Numbered from the stretch's first letter, positions 42,515 to 52,416 are shown. The stretch is DNA of 64,000 nucleotides from Prevotella sp. (GCA_017428055.1 JAFRRN010000030.1:18506-82505); one strand, 5' to 3'. Numbers and translations: made by a program. The notes: a model not told the origin generated them from the sequence alone.

Positions 42515-43753
42515 TTACTCGTAGCGTATTGCCTCAATGGGGTCGAGGCGGGCTGCCTTCTTGGCGGGGTACCAACCGAAGAATACGCCCGTGAAGGTAC
42601 ACACGGCGAAGCTCATGATGATGCTCCACGGCTGGATATAGATGGGCCAATGCGCCAGTGCCTTGATGGCATACGAAGCTCCCACGCCCAATAACACGCC
42701 GATGATGCCGCCCGTGACGCTGAGTAGGATCGCCTCGATGAGGAACTGGTTGAGGATGTCGACGCCCCTTGCGCCCACACTCATGCGGAGTCCTATCTCC
42801 CTGGTGCGCTCCGTGACGCTCACATACATGATGTTCATGATGCCGATGCCACCCACGATGAGCGATATTCCCGCCACACAACCGAGCAGGATGGTGAGCA
42901 TGTCGGTGGTGGAATTCATCATGCTCGACAACTCTTCCTGCGAGCGGATGTTGAAGTCGTCGCTGTCACCCTCAAAGGTGTCCGTGGCATCTTTCAGTTT
43001 GTGGTTGCGGCGGAGCACGTTGGTGATCTCCTCCGTAGCCTTGTCGGTCACCCCTTCGGTGATGGCCGATGCCTGTATGCCTTGCAGATAGGTCTGTGCG
43101 AGGATGCGCTTCATCACCGTGGTATAGGGTGCCAGCACGAGGTCGTCTTGGTCCATGCCCATGGAGTTGTAGCCTTTCTTCTTCAATACCCCCACCACGC
43201 GGAAGGGAATGGAATTGAATCGCACCACCTTACCCACGGGGTCGGAGCCGTCGGGGAACAGGTTGTCTACCACCGTCTGCCCAAGGACGCACACCTTGGC
43301 GCTCGACTTGATGTCGGCATCGGTGAACATCTCGCCGTCGGCTACGCTCAACTGCCGTATCTCCAAATACTCCGTGTTCACGCCATAGATGGAAGAAGGG
43401 GTGTTGTTGTTGCCATATATCCATTGCCCACTGCTCTGTACGGTGGGGCTGACGGCCTTCAGGTAGGAACATTCGTCCTTGATGGCCTCGTAGTCTGCCA
43501 TCTTCAGCGTCTCCATCGACGAGGCATCCTGGCGCACACCGCCACGGAAGTCGGCACCCGGGGAGATCATGATCATGTTGGAGCCCATCTCCGAGATGTT
43601 GGCCTGTATGCTCCGCTTGGTGCCTTGACCCACGGCGAGCATGGTGATGACCGAGGCGATGCCTATGATGATGCCGAGTGCGGTGAGGAAGGAGCGCATC
43701 TTATTGGCGGCGATGGCCCTCAATGCTATTTTCAAAAGATTCGAATAATTCAT
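42515..43753 (-). CDS. MacB-type ABC transporter permease
   Basis: The 412-residue membrane protein has an N-terminal transmembrane helix (about 18-40, FLTALGIIIGIASVITMLAVG), a large periplasmic MacB_PCD domain (about 45-270) and three C-terminal helices with the FtsX signature (GGIGIMNIMYVSVTERTREIGLR...WYPAKKAARLDPIEAIRYE). MacB-type permeases work as mechanotransmitters that drive export of periplasmic substrates through a TolC-like channel. It is the last gene of TolC-MacA-ATPase-permease, here with the ATPase as a separate gene. The 67-bp tandem repeat begins 6 bp beyond its stop. Confidence 0.93.
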   Translation of the reverse strand: MNYSNLLKIALRAIAANKMRSFLTALGIIIGIASVITMLAVGQGTKRSIQANISEMGSNMIMISPGADFRGGVRQDASSMETLKMADYEAIKDECSYLKAVSPTVQSSGQWIYGNNNTPSSIYGVNTEYLEIRQLSVADGEMFTDADIKSSAKVCVLGQTVVDNLFPDGSDPVGKVVRFNSIPFRVVGVLKKKGYNSMGMDQDDLVLAPYTTVMKRILAQTYLQGIQASAITEGVTDKATEEITNVLRRNHKLKDATDTFEGDSDDFNIRSQEELSSMMNSTTDMLTILLGCVAGISLIVGGIGIMNIMYVSVTERTREIGLRMSVGARGVDILNQFLIEAILLSVTGGIIGVLLGVGASYAIKALAHWPIYIQPWSIIMSFAVCTFTGVFFGWYPAKKAARLDPIEAIRYE

Positions 43754-43787
43754 AATTTCGTATTTAACAACGTCATCTATTCACATC

Positions 43788-44537
43788 TTATTCGTCGCTG
43801 TTGGCGGGCAAGGCAGCCAGCCCCTCGGCGGCAGACAGGATATTGTTGTTCACCTCGTCGCTGATCACCTTGCCATCGCGCAGCATGATGTTGCGCGAGG
43901 AATAGTGGGCAATGTCGGGGTTGTGGGTCACGAAGATGATGGTGCGACCCTCGGCATGTAGCTTCTGGAAGAGCACCAGTATCTCAAACGACGTGCGGGT
44001 GTCGAGGTTTCCCGTCGCCTCGTCGGCAAGGATGACGGCGGGGTTGTTGACCAGTGCACGGGCGATGGCGACACGCTGCATCTGCCCTCCCGACATCTGG
44101 TTGGACTTGTGCATCAGGCGGTCGCCAAGCCCCACCGACTGAAGGGCGGCGATGGCACTCTCGCGCCGTTGCTTGGCCGTCACCTCACTGTTGTACATCA
44201 ACGGCAGCTCCACGTTCTCCACGCTGGTGGTCTTGGGCAGGAGGTTGTAATTCTGGAAGATAAAGCCAATCTTGCGGTTTCGCAGGACGGCACGTTGCGA
44301 CTTCGACATCTTGCGTACGCTCACGCCATCAAGGTAGTACTCGCCGCTGGTAGGCGTGTCGAGACATCCCAATTGGTTGAGGAGGGTGGACTTTCCCGAC
44401 CCCGACTTTCCCATGATGGTGACAAACTCGCCCTCGTAGATCTTGAACGACACGCCTCGCAGGGCATGTACAGTCTCTTCTCCCACGATGAAGTCGCGCT
44501 TGACGTTATCGAGTTCTATGACTACTTTCCTTTCCAT
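43788..44537 (-). CDS. MacB-type ABC transporter ATP-binding protein
   Basis: The 249-residue ATPase has Walker A GKSGSGKSTLLN, Q-loop FIFQNYNLLPKT, signature MSGGQMQRVAIARAL, Walker B VILADEATGNLD and the switch THNPDIAHYS. This is the LolD/MacB group (DE-A-T-G-NLD). It lies 34 bp upstream of the permease and, on the other side, is separated from the adaptor gene by copy 2 of the AGGAGTTCAGAC hairpin repeat, which may affect the stoichiometry of the operon message. Confidence 0.95.
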   Translation of the reverse strand: MERKVVIELDNVKRDFIVGEETVHALRGVSFKIYEGEFVTIMGKSGSGKSTLLNQLGCLDTPTSGEYYLDGVSVRKMSKSQRAVLRNRKIGFIFQNYNLLPKTTSVENVELPLMYNSEVTAKQRRESAIAALQSVGLGDRLMHKSNQMSGGQMQRVAIARALVNNPAVILADEATGNLDTRTSFEILVLFQKLHAEGRTIIFVTHNPDIAHYSSRNIMLRDGKVISDEVNNNILSAAEGLAALPANSDE

Positions 44538-44555
44538 GGTTCTGGATATTTATTT

Positions 44556-44653
44556 AGGAGTTCAAGGAGTTGAGGAGTATAGGAGTTCAGACATTAGTTC
44601 CGTGGACGAAAAAGCTAATGTCTGAACTCCTGAACTCCCTAAACTCCTGAACT
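44556..44653. repeat. Dispersed hairpin repeat, copy 2 (AGGAGTTCAGAC family)
   Basis: AGGAGTTCAGACATTAG (44581-44597) is exactly complementary to 44615-44631 with a 17-nt loop (44598-44614), flanked by AGGAGTT-type runs on the left and AACTCCT-type runs on the right. Compared with copy 1 (34125-34258), the stem differs at several positions on both arms so pairing is kept, and the loop is similar (both end AAAG). It sits inside the efflux operon between the adaptor and ATPase genes. Confidence 0.9.
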
Positions 44654-44693
44654 TCTCATTTGAAATAAAGTAAATAATCCGTCTCTTCAATCA

Positions 44694-45869
44694 TCATTTC
44701 TTCTTGTTCCTACCCGGAGGACCTGGGGCGAAGGGACTGCTCTCCTGCGTCGTCTCCACGGGTTCCTCGTCGCTGCTGACACTAACACCCGTAATGACTT
44801 CCGCGCCTTGTGTGATGCCGCTGAGGATTTCAGTGTGCGTGCCATCGGTCATACCGATGTTGACGCTGCGGGCGACGATGTTGTTGCCATCGAGAACCCA
44901 CACCTTGTTCTTGCCGTTGGTATCGACAATCTTGCGCATACCCACCGTCTCCTTGGTCGGCGTAAAGCGCAACGCCTTGCTCGGAACGCACAATACGCCC
45001 TGTCGCTCCTGCGTGAAGATGGTGACATTGGCAGTCAGGCCGGGCTTCAACTTGAGGTCTCCGTTAGGTGCGCTGATAACCACCTCGTAGGTCACCACAT
45101 TGTTCGTGGTGGTCGCCTCCTGCCTCACCTGCTTGACAGAGCCGTTGAAGACATCGTCGGGATAGGCATCGACGGTGAACGTGACGCGCTCGCCCACCTT
45201 CACGTCGCCGATGTCCGCCTCATCGACATCGGCAATCACGCGCATGTTGGTGAGGTCTTGGGCGATGGTGAAGAGCTCCGGGGTGCTGAAACTGGCGGCA
45301 ACGGTCTGCCCCTCCTCCACCGATTTCGACAGCACCACGCCATCGATGGGCGAGGTGATGGTGGCATAGCCGAGGTTGGTCTGTGCCTTTCTCACGCTCT
45401 CCTTTGCCTGTGCCACTTGCTGGGCTGCCTGTTGATAGCTGAGACGTGCGCTCTCGTACTCGTCGGCACTCACAAGCCCCTTGTTGTAAAGCGTCTGGTA
45501 GCGGTTGAAATTTGCCTTTTGGTAATCGAGACTGCTCTGTACGCTGTTAAGATTTGCCTTGGTTGTGTTCAGTTCGCTGATGAGATTGGTCTTGTCGAGT
45601 TCGGCTATCACCTGCCCTTTCTTGACCACGGAGTTGTAGTCAACATACAATTTGCTGACGATACCCGACACCTGGGTACCCACTGTGACCGATGTCACCG
45701 GCTCGATGGTACCCGTCGCGGTGATGCTGTTTTGGATGTTGGCGGGTGCAACCTTCTCTGTGACAAACGTCACCTCCTCCTTTTTCTTCTTGCCGGAGAG
45801 CAGCCAAGCCACGATGGCAGCGGCTGCGACGATACCGACAACAATCCATACTTTACTGATTTTTTTCAT
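44694..45869 (-). CDS. MacA-type periplasmic adaptor (HlyD family)
   Basis: The 391-residue protein has an N-terminal membrane anchor (about 7-24, VWIVVGIVAAAAIVAWLL), a split barrel-sandwich (biotinyl-lipoyl-like) domain, an alpha-helical hairpin (about 90-160, SSLDYQKANFNRYQTLYNKG) and a membrane-proximal domain. The C-terminus is Gly/Pro/Lys-rich (SPFAPGPPGRNKKK). MacA bridges the MacB permease and the outer-membrane channel. It lies 27 bp downstream of the TolC-like gene and 156 bp upstream of the ATPase gene. Confidence 0.93.
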   Translation of the reverse strand: MKKISKVWIVVGIVAAAAIVAWLLSGKKKKEEVTFVTEKVAPANIQNSITATGTIEPVTSVTVGTQVSGIVSKLYVDYNSVVKKGQVIAELDKTNLISELNTTKANLNSVQSSLDYQKANFNRYQTLYNKGLVSADEYESARLSYQQAAQQVAQAKESVRKAQTNLGYATITSPIDGVVLSKSVEEGQTVAASFSTPELFTIAQDLTNMRVIADVDEADIGDVKVGERVTFTVDAYPDDVFNGSVKQVRQEATTTNNVVTYEVVISAPNGDLKLKPGLTANVTIFTQERQGVLCVPSKALRFTPTKETVGMRKIVDTNGKNKVWVLDGNNIVARSVNIGMTDGTHTEILSGITQGAEVITGVSVSSDEEPVETTQESSPFAPGPPGRNKKK

Positions 45870-45896
45870 ATACTCTCTCTCGTTTTGTATTTTATC

Positions 45897-47261
45897 TTAA
45901 TGCAATTGACCGTCTTTGTAGAAGTTAAGCAGGTTGAGGTTGAGGATGGTCAGGTACTTGCTCTGCAATTCATTCTGCTGCGCCTTGATGACAGCGTCGC
46001 GTCCCTGCATGAGTTCCACGATGTTGATGAGCTTCTCCTGGAACTTCCCGCTGAGCATTTCATAACTGGTCTCGGCACTCTGCGTGGCAACCCTTGCCGC
46101 CTTGAACTTGTTTTGGTTGGTCACTGCTTGCAGCCAATAGTTCTCGATAGTGGAATAGAGGCTCGTCTGCTGGTCTTGCAATTCGAGCTGGTAGTTCTGT
46201 TTCTGGAGCATCGCCTTGTTGACGGCAGTCCGTGAGGCACGGTTATCGAAGAGGGGGACGCTCACGCTGACGCCCGCACCGAGGTTGAAATTGTTTTTCA
46301 ACTGCGAGCCCCAGGCAGTCTCACTCATGGAGGAGGTGTTGGTGATGGCACTCGCATTCAGCCCCACGGTGGGCAGTTTCTGGGCCTTGGCGACCTGGAT
46401 ATTGAGGTCGGACGTGGCGATGCCCAACCGCGCGTTCTTGATTTCGGGGCGGTTGTCGAGGGCTGCATTGAAGACCTCCTGCATAGCGGGTACCGTCTGT
46501 AGGGCCATCTCGTCGGTATAGTCGGGGATGACAATATCAAACTCATCGTCATTGGTGATTTGCAGGAGTTGCTTGAGCTGCCGCTTGAAGTTACGGAGGT
46601 TGCTCTCCGCCTCCACGATGTTGTACTCATCCTGCGCCCGTTGGGTGGTGAGTTGCGCCAAATCTGACTTGCTCATCTTGCCCACGTTGACAAACTCCTT
46701 GCCACGTTCCTCATTCGCCTTGCTCGTCTCGTAACTCGCCTTGTTGACCTTAATCGCCTCTGCCGAATAGAGGATCTGCACGTAGAGCTGGGCTATCTGC
46801 TCCTGTATGGAGTTGGCGGTGATGGCGGAGTCAAGCTCTGCCTTTTGCTCTGCCATCTCATTAAGCTTGACGGCATTCTTGTTCCTGTTGCCATTCCATA
46901 CCGTCCAGCTGCCGTTCACGCCGTAAGAGCCATTGTAGAACACCTTGTCAACGCTCGACTGCACATAACCGTTGGCTACCGTTGCCCGCCCCGATTCAGG
47001 GAAAGGGTTGTAGGTGACGTTCTGCGAAGTGGAGGCATTGAGCGACGGCAGCAACTCCGCCTTGCTCTGGAGGAAGTCCTCGTGTGCGCTCAATTTGCTG
47101 ACTCTGTTCTTTTGGATGGTGATGTTGTGGCTTAACGCATAGTCAATACACTCTTGCAGTGTCCATTGTTTGGCGAAAGCCGATTGTGGGAAGACAAGCG
47201 TTGCCATCGCCAGCAGGACGGCATGGCAACATCGCCTACCAAAAAGCAATGTTTTCTTCAT
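45897..47261 (-). CDS. TolC-family outer-membrane efflux protein
   Basis: The ATG at 47261 (MKKTLLFGRRCCHAVLLAMA...) gives a signal peptide ending at SAFA; the frame is open eight codons farther to a TTG. The about 454-residue mature-plus-signal protein shows two OEP repeats: WTLQECIDYALSHNITIQKN at the start and QEVFNAALDNRPEIKNARLGIA in the middle, each beginning the helix pair of a TolC protomer. It is the first gene of the efflux operon. A 10-bp palindrome AGAACGTTCT lies upstream at 47312-47321. No linked regulator is seen. The substrate is unknown. Confidence 0.9.
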   Translation of the reverse strand: MKKTLLFGRRCCHAVLLAMATLVFPQSAFAKQWTLQECIDYALSHNITIQKNRVSKLSAHEDFLQSKAELLPSLNASTSQNVTYNPFPESGRATVANGYVQSSVDKVFYNGSYGVNGSWTVWNGNRNKNAVKLNEMAEQKAELDSAITANSIQEQIAQLYVQILYSAEAIKVNKASYETSKANEERGKEFVNVGKMSKSDLAQLTTQRAQDEYNIVEAESNLRNFKRQLKQLLQITNDDEFDIVIPDYTDEMALQTVPAMQEVFNAALDNRPEIKNARLGIATSDLNIQVAKAQKLPTVGLNASAITNTSSMSETAWGSQLKNNFNLGAGVSVSVPLFDNRASRTAVNKAMLQKQNYQLELQDQQTSLYSTIENYWLQAVTNQNKFKAARVATQSAETSYEMLSGKFQEKLINIVELMQGRDAVIKAQQNELQSKYLTILNLNLLNFYKDGQLH

Positions 47262-47392
47262 AAGTTTATTGTGTTTTTGTCTCAATAATTGTTACTGCGA
47301 TTTCCTTTTTAAGAACGTTCTGTCCCCTTTTATCCATTAGACTGAACTAAATGGGAATTGGTTTACACTCGCCCGGGAATATTAACGAAAGT

Positions 47393-49339
47393 TTACAGAC
47401 GCTCCACTTCCTTGAGCCAGATATGACTGGAGGCATCGGAAGGCATACGCCAGTCGCCACGAGGGCTAAGGCTCACGCTGCCCACCTTGGGTCCGTCGGG
47501 GAGGCAGGAGCGTTTGAACTGCTGGCTGAAGAACCGCCGCAGGAATGTCTTGAGCCACTTGGCAATGGTCTCGTCGTCGTATTTGTCGGCAAAGGCCTTC
47601 TGTGCGAGGAGGAAGATCTTGGTGGGGCGGAAGCCGAAACGCAAGAAATAATACAAGAAGAAGTCGTGCAACTCGTAGGGTCCCACAAGGTCTTCCGTCT
47701 TCTGTTGTATCTCTCCATGCTCGTCGGCAGGAATCAACTCGGGGCTGATGGGCGTGTCCACCACGTCGAGCAGCGTCTTGCGCGTCTCCTTGTCCATGCC
47801 CTCAGCCACATGTTTCACCAAATAGCGGACGAGCGTCTTCGGCACACTGGCATTGACACCGTACATCGACATGTGGTCGCCATTATAGGTTGCCCAGCCC
47901 AAGGCAAGCTCCGAGAGGTCGCCAGTACCCACCACCAAGCCACCGAGCCTGTTGCTGAGGTCCATGAGGATTTGCGTCCGCTCGCGGGCTTGGCTGTTCT
48001 CGTAGGTCACATCATGCACATTGATGTCGTGTCCGATGTCCTCAAAATGCTGCGTCACGCTCTTGGCGATGCTGATTTCACGCATGTCTATGCCGAGGTT
48101 GCGCATCATCACGATGGCATTATTGTACGTGCGGTCGGTGGTGCCAAAGCCTGGCATGGTGACTCCCACGATGCCTTTTCGCGGCAAGCCGAGCTTGTCG
48201 AAGGTCTTGACGCATACCAAAAGGGCGAGCGTGGAATCGAGTCCTCCACTAATACCAATGATGACCCGCTTGCTATTGGTGTGTACCATGCGCTTGGCAA
48301 GGCCCATCACCTGGATGTTGAAGATCTCCTCGCAACTGCGAACCATGTCCTCAGACTTGGGGATGAACGGCAGCGGGTCTACCTCACGCTCCAAGATGAA
48401 GTCGCGAGGCACGATGGAACGGCATTCTGTGATGTTAACGGAGAGCTGCATATCCTGCATGTCGTACTTCAGGTTGCGCTGTGCGTTGACGTAAGTGGAG
48501 TTGGTGCGACGCTCGGAGCGCAAGCGCTCCACGTCCACCTGCATCATCAGCATTTGGTTTTCCATGGAGAACCGGTCGCCCTCTGCCAACAACCTGCCGT
48601 TCTCATAGACCATGGCATTGCCGCCATAGACCACATCCTGCGTACTCTCGCCAAACCCGCAACCGCTATACACATACGCCGTGATGGTGCGGGCACTCTG
48701 CTGGGCAAGGAGAGACTTGAGGTAATTGTGCTTGCCTATCAACTCGTCGCTGGCGGAAAGATTGAAGATGATGTCGGCACCCGCCAAGGCAAGGGTGTTG
48801 CTTGGCGGAACGGGCGCCCATACATCCTCACATATCTCCACGCCAAAGATGACCCCATCGCAGGTGCGGAACAACTGTGGGTGGGGCGACACGGTGAGGC
48901 GTGTCCCCGCAAAGCGTATCTCGGTGGGACGGAGGTCTTGCGCGGAGGCGAACCACCGTTTCTCATAAAACTCGCTGTAATTGGGGAGGTAGGTCTTGGG
49001 GACGATACCCAACAACTGCCCTTTCTGAATGACGGCGGCACAATTGAGCAACAGGTCGCCCACCACCACGGGCAAGCCCACGATGGAGATGATGTCTAAC
49101 TGCCGGGTAAAGTCCAAGAGAGCCAAGAGCCCTGCCTCCGCCTCGTCGAGGAGAAGCGTCTGCCGAAAGAGGTCTTGGCATGAATATCCCGTGATGGAGA
49201 GTTCGGGGAAGACGATGATTTCCACTCCCTTGCCCTCCGCCTGTGCTATCTGGCACTCTATCTGCTGAAGGTTATAGTCACAATCGCCCACTTTGACGGT
49301 GGGAACGGCTGCTGCCACTTTGATAAATCCGTACTTCAT
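47393..49339 (-). CDS. nadE: Glutamine-dependent NAD+ synthetase
   Basis: It makes NAD+ from nicotinate adenine dinucleotide using ammonia from glutamine. The N-terminal nitrilase-type glutaminase domain has the triad Glu46 (FPELSITGY), Lys115 (VPKTYLPN) and Cys170 (VEICEDVW). The C-terminal ATP-pyrophosphatase domain has GISGGLDSTLAL. The length of 648 residues fits the long, glutamine-dependent form. GDLSELALGWATYNGDHM is the conserved NAD-synthase block. The next gene (DUF2027-Smr) ends 1 bp upstream of its start, so they are coupled. Confidence 0.97.
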   Translation of the reverse strand: MKYGFIKVAAAVPTVKVGDCDYNLQQIECQIAQAEGKGVEIIVFPELSITGYSCQDLFRQTLLLDEAEAGLLALLDFTRQLDIISIVGLPVVVGDLLLNCAAVIQKGQLLGIVPKTYLPNYSEFYEKRWFASAQDLRPTEIRFAGTRLTVSPHPQLFRTCDGVIFGVEICEDVWAPVPPSNTLALAGADIIFNLSASDELIGKHNYLKSLLAQQSARTITAYVYSGCGFGESTQDVVYGGNAMVYENGRLLAEGDRFSMENQMLMMQVDVERLRSERRTNSTYVNAQRNLKYDMQDMQLSVNITECRSIVPRDFILEREVDPLPFIPKSEDMVRSCEEIFNIQVMGLAKRMVHTNSKRVIIGISGGLDSTLALLVCVKTFDKLGLPRKGIVGVTMPGFGTTDRTYNNAIVMMRNLGIDMREISIAKSVTQHFEDIGHDINVHDVTYENSQARERTQILMDLSNRLGGLVVGTGDLSELALGWATYNGDHMSMYGVNASVPKTLVRYLVKHVAEGMDKETRKTLLDVVDTPISPELIPADEHGEIQQKTEDLVGPYELHDFFLYYFLRFGFRPTKIFLLAQKAFADKYDDETIAKWLKTFLRRFFSQQFKRSCLPDGPKVGSVSLSPRGDWRMPSDASSHIWLKEVERL

Positions 49340-49340
49340 A

Positions 49341-50483
49341 TTATCTGATGGTTACTTGTGTCGCCCCATATCCATACTCCTGGAACGAGGCATCTTGGTA
49401 TGTATAATTCTTAAAACGATAAGAGAGGTCGGTGATGAGGGCGCGACGCAGGATGCCCTCGCCCTTTCCGTGGATGAAGATGATGCGTTGGCCCTTCTTG
49501 GAGGCATATTCTTTCAATGTCTTTCTAAAAACATCCACCTGATGATTGAGGATGTCACCAGCCGACATACCCGCCGTGGTGTCAAGCAAGGCATCGGCAT
49601 GGAGGTCTACGATGATAACATCCTCGTCGCCCTTGCGCTTGGTGATGAAGGGGTTTCCCTTTTGTTTGCCATCGTCGTAGCGACGGACATACCCATCATT
49701 GCGATGGGTTGACACCTTGGTCTTGTCGGATGGTTCGGAAGAATGGTACATCTCCGTCTTGAGTTGCTTGGCATCAATGACCAAAGGACGTGTCACCTGG
49801 TCGTTCTCGACGATGGTGTACAACAAGGCAGGTTGCTCGAAGAAATCGTTTTCCCGGAAGGTATGCAACTTATAGAACTTCACGGGGTCGATGCGGAACT
49901 GCACATCGATAGTTGGCTTGAGGATGAAAGGCTTATCGCGCTTGTATGCCAACACCTGGATGGCGATATGTCCGAGGCCGTTCAAGTCTTCCCGTCCAAA
50001 CTCCTCAATGAACTCCTTGGTGTTGGGTTCCACCTCTCCCCGCGACCGCAACACCCAACTATTGCCCTCGGCAGCGAGGTAGGTGTATTGGATGAAGTAA
50101 TTGCTGTCGTTGACGAAAAAGCACTCAAAGCGGGTGTGGGTAATCTCCTTGATGTCGATGGGCACGAAGGCGAGGTAGGCGGATAGGGCATTACCACCCT
50201 TTCGCTCCTCCACGGGGGCGCGGAAAGTGACCTTGGAATAGTCCACCTCGTCATCATCGTCCTCCTTCGCCTTTTTGGGCGAGGGCGTATTTGCCACAGG
50301 TTTGGCTGTGGGGAGATGGGCCTTGGAATAGTTTTCCTCGCCTATCACCACTACATCGTTGACAGGCATGGGGATGTCAAACCCATCCTCATCCTGCACC
50401 AAGACGATGTTCTTACCTTGGAAACCAGAGACGACACCGCCCCCTACTTCACTGATAAACCTAACTTTGTCTCCTATTTTCAT
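49341..50483 (-). CDS. DUF2027 and Smr-domain protein
   Basis: The 380-residue protein begins MKIGDKVRFISEVGGGVVSGFQ, a KOW/Tudor-like beta barrel resembling that of MutS2-type proteins, followed by an acidic linker (KKAKEDDDDEVDYS), a DUF2027 domain (about 95-240) and a C-terminal Smr domain with VDLHAD and IFIHGKGEGILRRAL. Smr domains cut branched DNA or mRNA in stalled-ribosome pathways; here the target is not known. It lies between queA (17-bp gap) and nadE (1-bp gap) in a long leftward block. Confidence 0.9.
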   Translation of the reverse strand: MKIGDKVRFISEVGGGVVSGFQGKNIVLVQDEDGFDIPMPVNDVVVIGEENYSKAHLPTAKPVANTPSPKKAKEDDDDEVDYSKVTFRAPVEERKGGNALSAYLAFVPIDIKEITHTRFECFFVNDSNYFIQYTYLAAEGNSWVLRSRGEVEPNTKEFIEEFGREDLNGLGHIAIQVLAYKRDKPFILKPTIDVQFRIDPVKFYKLHTFRENDFFEQPALLYTIVENDQVTRPLVIDAKQLKTEMYHSSEPSDKTKVSTHRNDGYVRRYDDGKQKGNPFITKRKGDEDVIIVDLHADALLDTTAGMSAGDILNHQVDVFRKTLKEYASKKGQRIIFIHGKGEGILRRALITDLSYRFKNYTYQDASFQEYGYGATQVTIR

Positions 50484-50499
50484 GTGCTGATAATTGTTT

Positions 50500-51714
50500 T
50501 TAAGGAATTAATAATGAACTGTCGCCGTAACTCAAGAAACGGAATCCGTGAGCCAAGGCATAGTCGTAAATCTTACGCCAGTCGCCATGAACGAAGGCAC
50601 TGACCAAGAGCAGGAGGGTGCTTTGCGGCTGGTGGAAATTGGTAACGAGCATTTTCACGATCTTATAGTCATAGCCAGGGGCAATGATAATCTGTGTGCT
50701 GGTATGGAGCGACGGCCATTGGTGGGCATCAAGGTAGTCGAGGATATTCCGAAGGGCTTGCATGGGCTCTATCGACGGTTGTTTCTCGTAGGGTTCCCAT
50801 TGGTTGACATGCAGCTCGTCCATACTGGCATCGGGGTTTTCCTGGAGCTTGACACCTATATAATATAGGCTTTCCAACGTGCGGACACTTGTGGTACCAA
50901 CGGCAATGGCAGCACCGCTGTGGTGAATGAGTTTCTCTATCGTCTGCCGCTTCACGCATATATACTCGCTGTGCATCTCATGTCCGGCAATCTCATCGCT
51001 CTTCACGGGCTTGAACGTTCCCGCCCCCACATGGAGGGTGAGTTCCTCACGGTCAATGCCGTGGGCATCAAGAGCATCCAATACCCGCTTGGTGAAATGC
51101 AAGCCGGCGGTCGGCGCGGCGACACTGCCCTTGATCTTGGAATAGACCGTTTGGTAAGTGGTCAAGTCGCTCGCCTCCGTGGCACGGTTGAGATAGGGAG
51201 GGATGGGCAGTTCGCCCACCACGTCAATAATCTCCGCAAAGGTGACGGCAGGGTTATCCCATGAAAACTCCACCTTTGAGCCTGTGCCAACAGCCCCTAC
51301 CCTATGTGCGGAGAATGTCAGACGCTCACCTTTCACTTCCAACTCGCGGCGCAAGTAGCCTTCCTTCCATTTCTTCGAGTTTCCCACAAGACAATTCCAT
51401 GTGCATTGGCTTGTAGTGGTAAACATCTGTTCGTAGTCGGCGGGGGCGGCGGGTTCCAACAAGAACACCTCTATCAAGGCTCCCGTCTCCTTACGGAAGT
51501 GGATGCGCGCCTGAATGACCTTCGTGTTGTTGAACACCATCAACGCGCCTTGTGGAAGGTAATTGGGGAGGTTGTGAAAGACATCCTTGCTCACCTCGCC
51601 ATGCCGATACACCAACAAATTGGAACTATCGCGCTCAACGAGGGGATATTTGGCTATCCGCCCATCGGGGAGTGGATAGGCATAGTCTTCAATCCGTATA
51701 TGTTTTGTGTCCAT
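50500..51714 (-). CDS. queA: tRNA preQ1(34) S-adenosylmethionine ribosyltransferase-isomerase
   Basis: It transfers and rearranges the ribosyl part of SAM onto preQ1 in tRNA to form epoxyqueuosine. The 404-residue protein shows the QueA blocks VFNNTKVIQARI, GAAPTAGLHFT-type (here VAAPTAGLHFTKRVLDAL), HVGAGTFKPVK and AVGTTSVRTLESLY. The length is longer than the E. coli enzyme (about 356) because of an insertion before the C-terminal block, which is seen in other Bacteroidetes. The PAP2 gene ends 3 bp beyond its start on the upstream side. Confidence 0.95.
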   Translation of the reverse strand: MDTKHIRIEDYAYPLPDGRIAKYPLVERDSSNLLVYRHGEVSKDVFHNLPNYLPQGALMVFNNTKVIQARIHFRKETGALIEVFLLEPAAPADYEQMFTTTSQCTWNCLVGNSKKWKEGYLRRELEVKGERLTFSAHRVGAVGTGSKVEFSWDNPAVTFAEIIDVVGELPIPPYLNRATEASDLTTYQTVYSKIKGSVAAPTAGLHFTKRVLDALDAHGIDREELTLHVGAGTFKPVKSDEIAGHEMHSEYICVKRQTIEKLIHHSGAAIAVGTTSVRTLESLYYIGVKLQENPDASMDELHVNQWEPYEKQPSIEPMQALRNILDYLDAHQWPSLHTSTQIIIAPGYDYKIVKMLVTNFHQPQSTLLLLVSAFVHGDWRKIYDYALAHGFRFLSYGDSSLLIP

Positions 51715-51717
51715 GAT

Positions 51718-52416
51718 TCATTGTATGACCGTAACACCTCTTATCGCAGCATAGCAGAAAGCCAACATCAACATGACAATCACCACATGCACGTCGGAGA
51801 GGGCATACCCCGTTGACGTGTAGTGGGTGGAGACATAATTGAGCTTAGGACGTAGCATGGTATAGACCTTGCGGTACAACAAATAGACCAGGCATCCCAC
51901 GGAAACACCCCAAACAATGCCCACAAGGATGTCTCCAGGATAGTGTAAACCGAGATACATGCGGGTCCAGCAATTCACCAACGACCAGAGGACAAGGAAG
52001 AAGCTCAACAGTTTGCTCCTCACAAGGAGACAGAAAAACGTGGCTATCGACATGGTGTTGGCGGCATGGGCAGAAAAGAAACTGTAATCCATGCCACGGA
52101 TGTTGTTGACGATTTGCACGGAATACTTGATGATGGGGTCGTTGCTTGGTCGCGGACGCGCCACCCACGGTTTGACGATGTATTCAGAAACGCCATCGGC
52201 AAGGAAGATGCAAAGGATGGTACACCCCACAATGAGACCTATCTGCGCCATCGTCTCATTGTTCTTCACTACCAAATAGAAGAGGGCAAGATACAAGGGC
52301 AACCATGTCAGCCCCGCCGTCAGCACGTATGCCAACCCATCCAAGAACATGGAATCGCTCCCATTGAACGACAACAATAATGAACGGTCTATGTCAATAA
52401 GCCTCTCTAAATCCAA
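51718..52416 (-). CDS. PAP2-family phosphatase, membrane bound
   Basis: The start is a TTG at 52416: an in-frame stop lies 3 bp upstream and the next in-frame Met is at codon 23, inside the conserved NGSDSMFLDG region. The 232-residue protein has five or six transmembrane helices and the three motifs of the PAP2 superfamily: KPWVARPRP, SFFSAHAANT (the usual SGH is SAH here, with His present) and RMYLGLHYPGD. Members dephosphorylate undecaprenyl pyrophosphate, phosphatidic acid or lipid A; the substrate is not evident. It sits at the end of the Bat block. Confidence 0.85.
   Translation of the reverse strand: MDLERLIDIDRSLLLSFNGSDSMFLDGLAYVLTAGLTWLPLYLALFYLVVKNNETMAQIGLIVGCTILCIFLADGVSEYIVKPWVARPRPSNDPIIKYSVQIVNNIRGMDYSFFSAHAANTMSIATFFCLLVRSKLLSFFLVLWSLVNCWTRMYLGLHYPGDILVGIVWGVSVGCLVYLLYRKVYTMLRPKLNYVSTHYTSTGYALSDVHVVIVMLMLAFCYAAIRGVTVIQ

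Noticed and set aside
44808-46235. 475-codon open frame across macA and the tolC-like gene on the plus strand
   Set aside because: It spans two real opposite-strand genes and their gap, so it cannot be a conserved gene.
47351-49099. 582-codon open frame on the plus strand opposite nadE
   Set aside because: Shadow of the NadE coding sequence, which has all family motifs; the antisense product resembles nothing.
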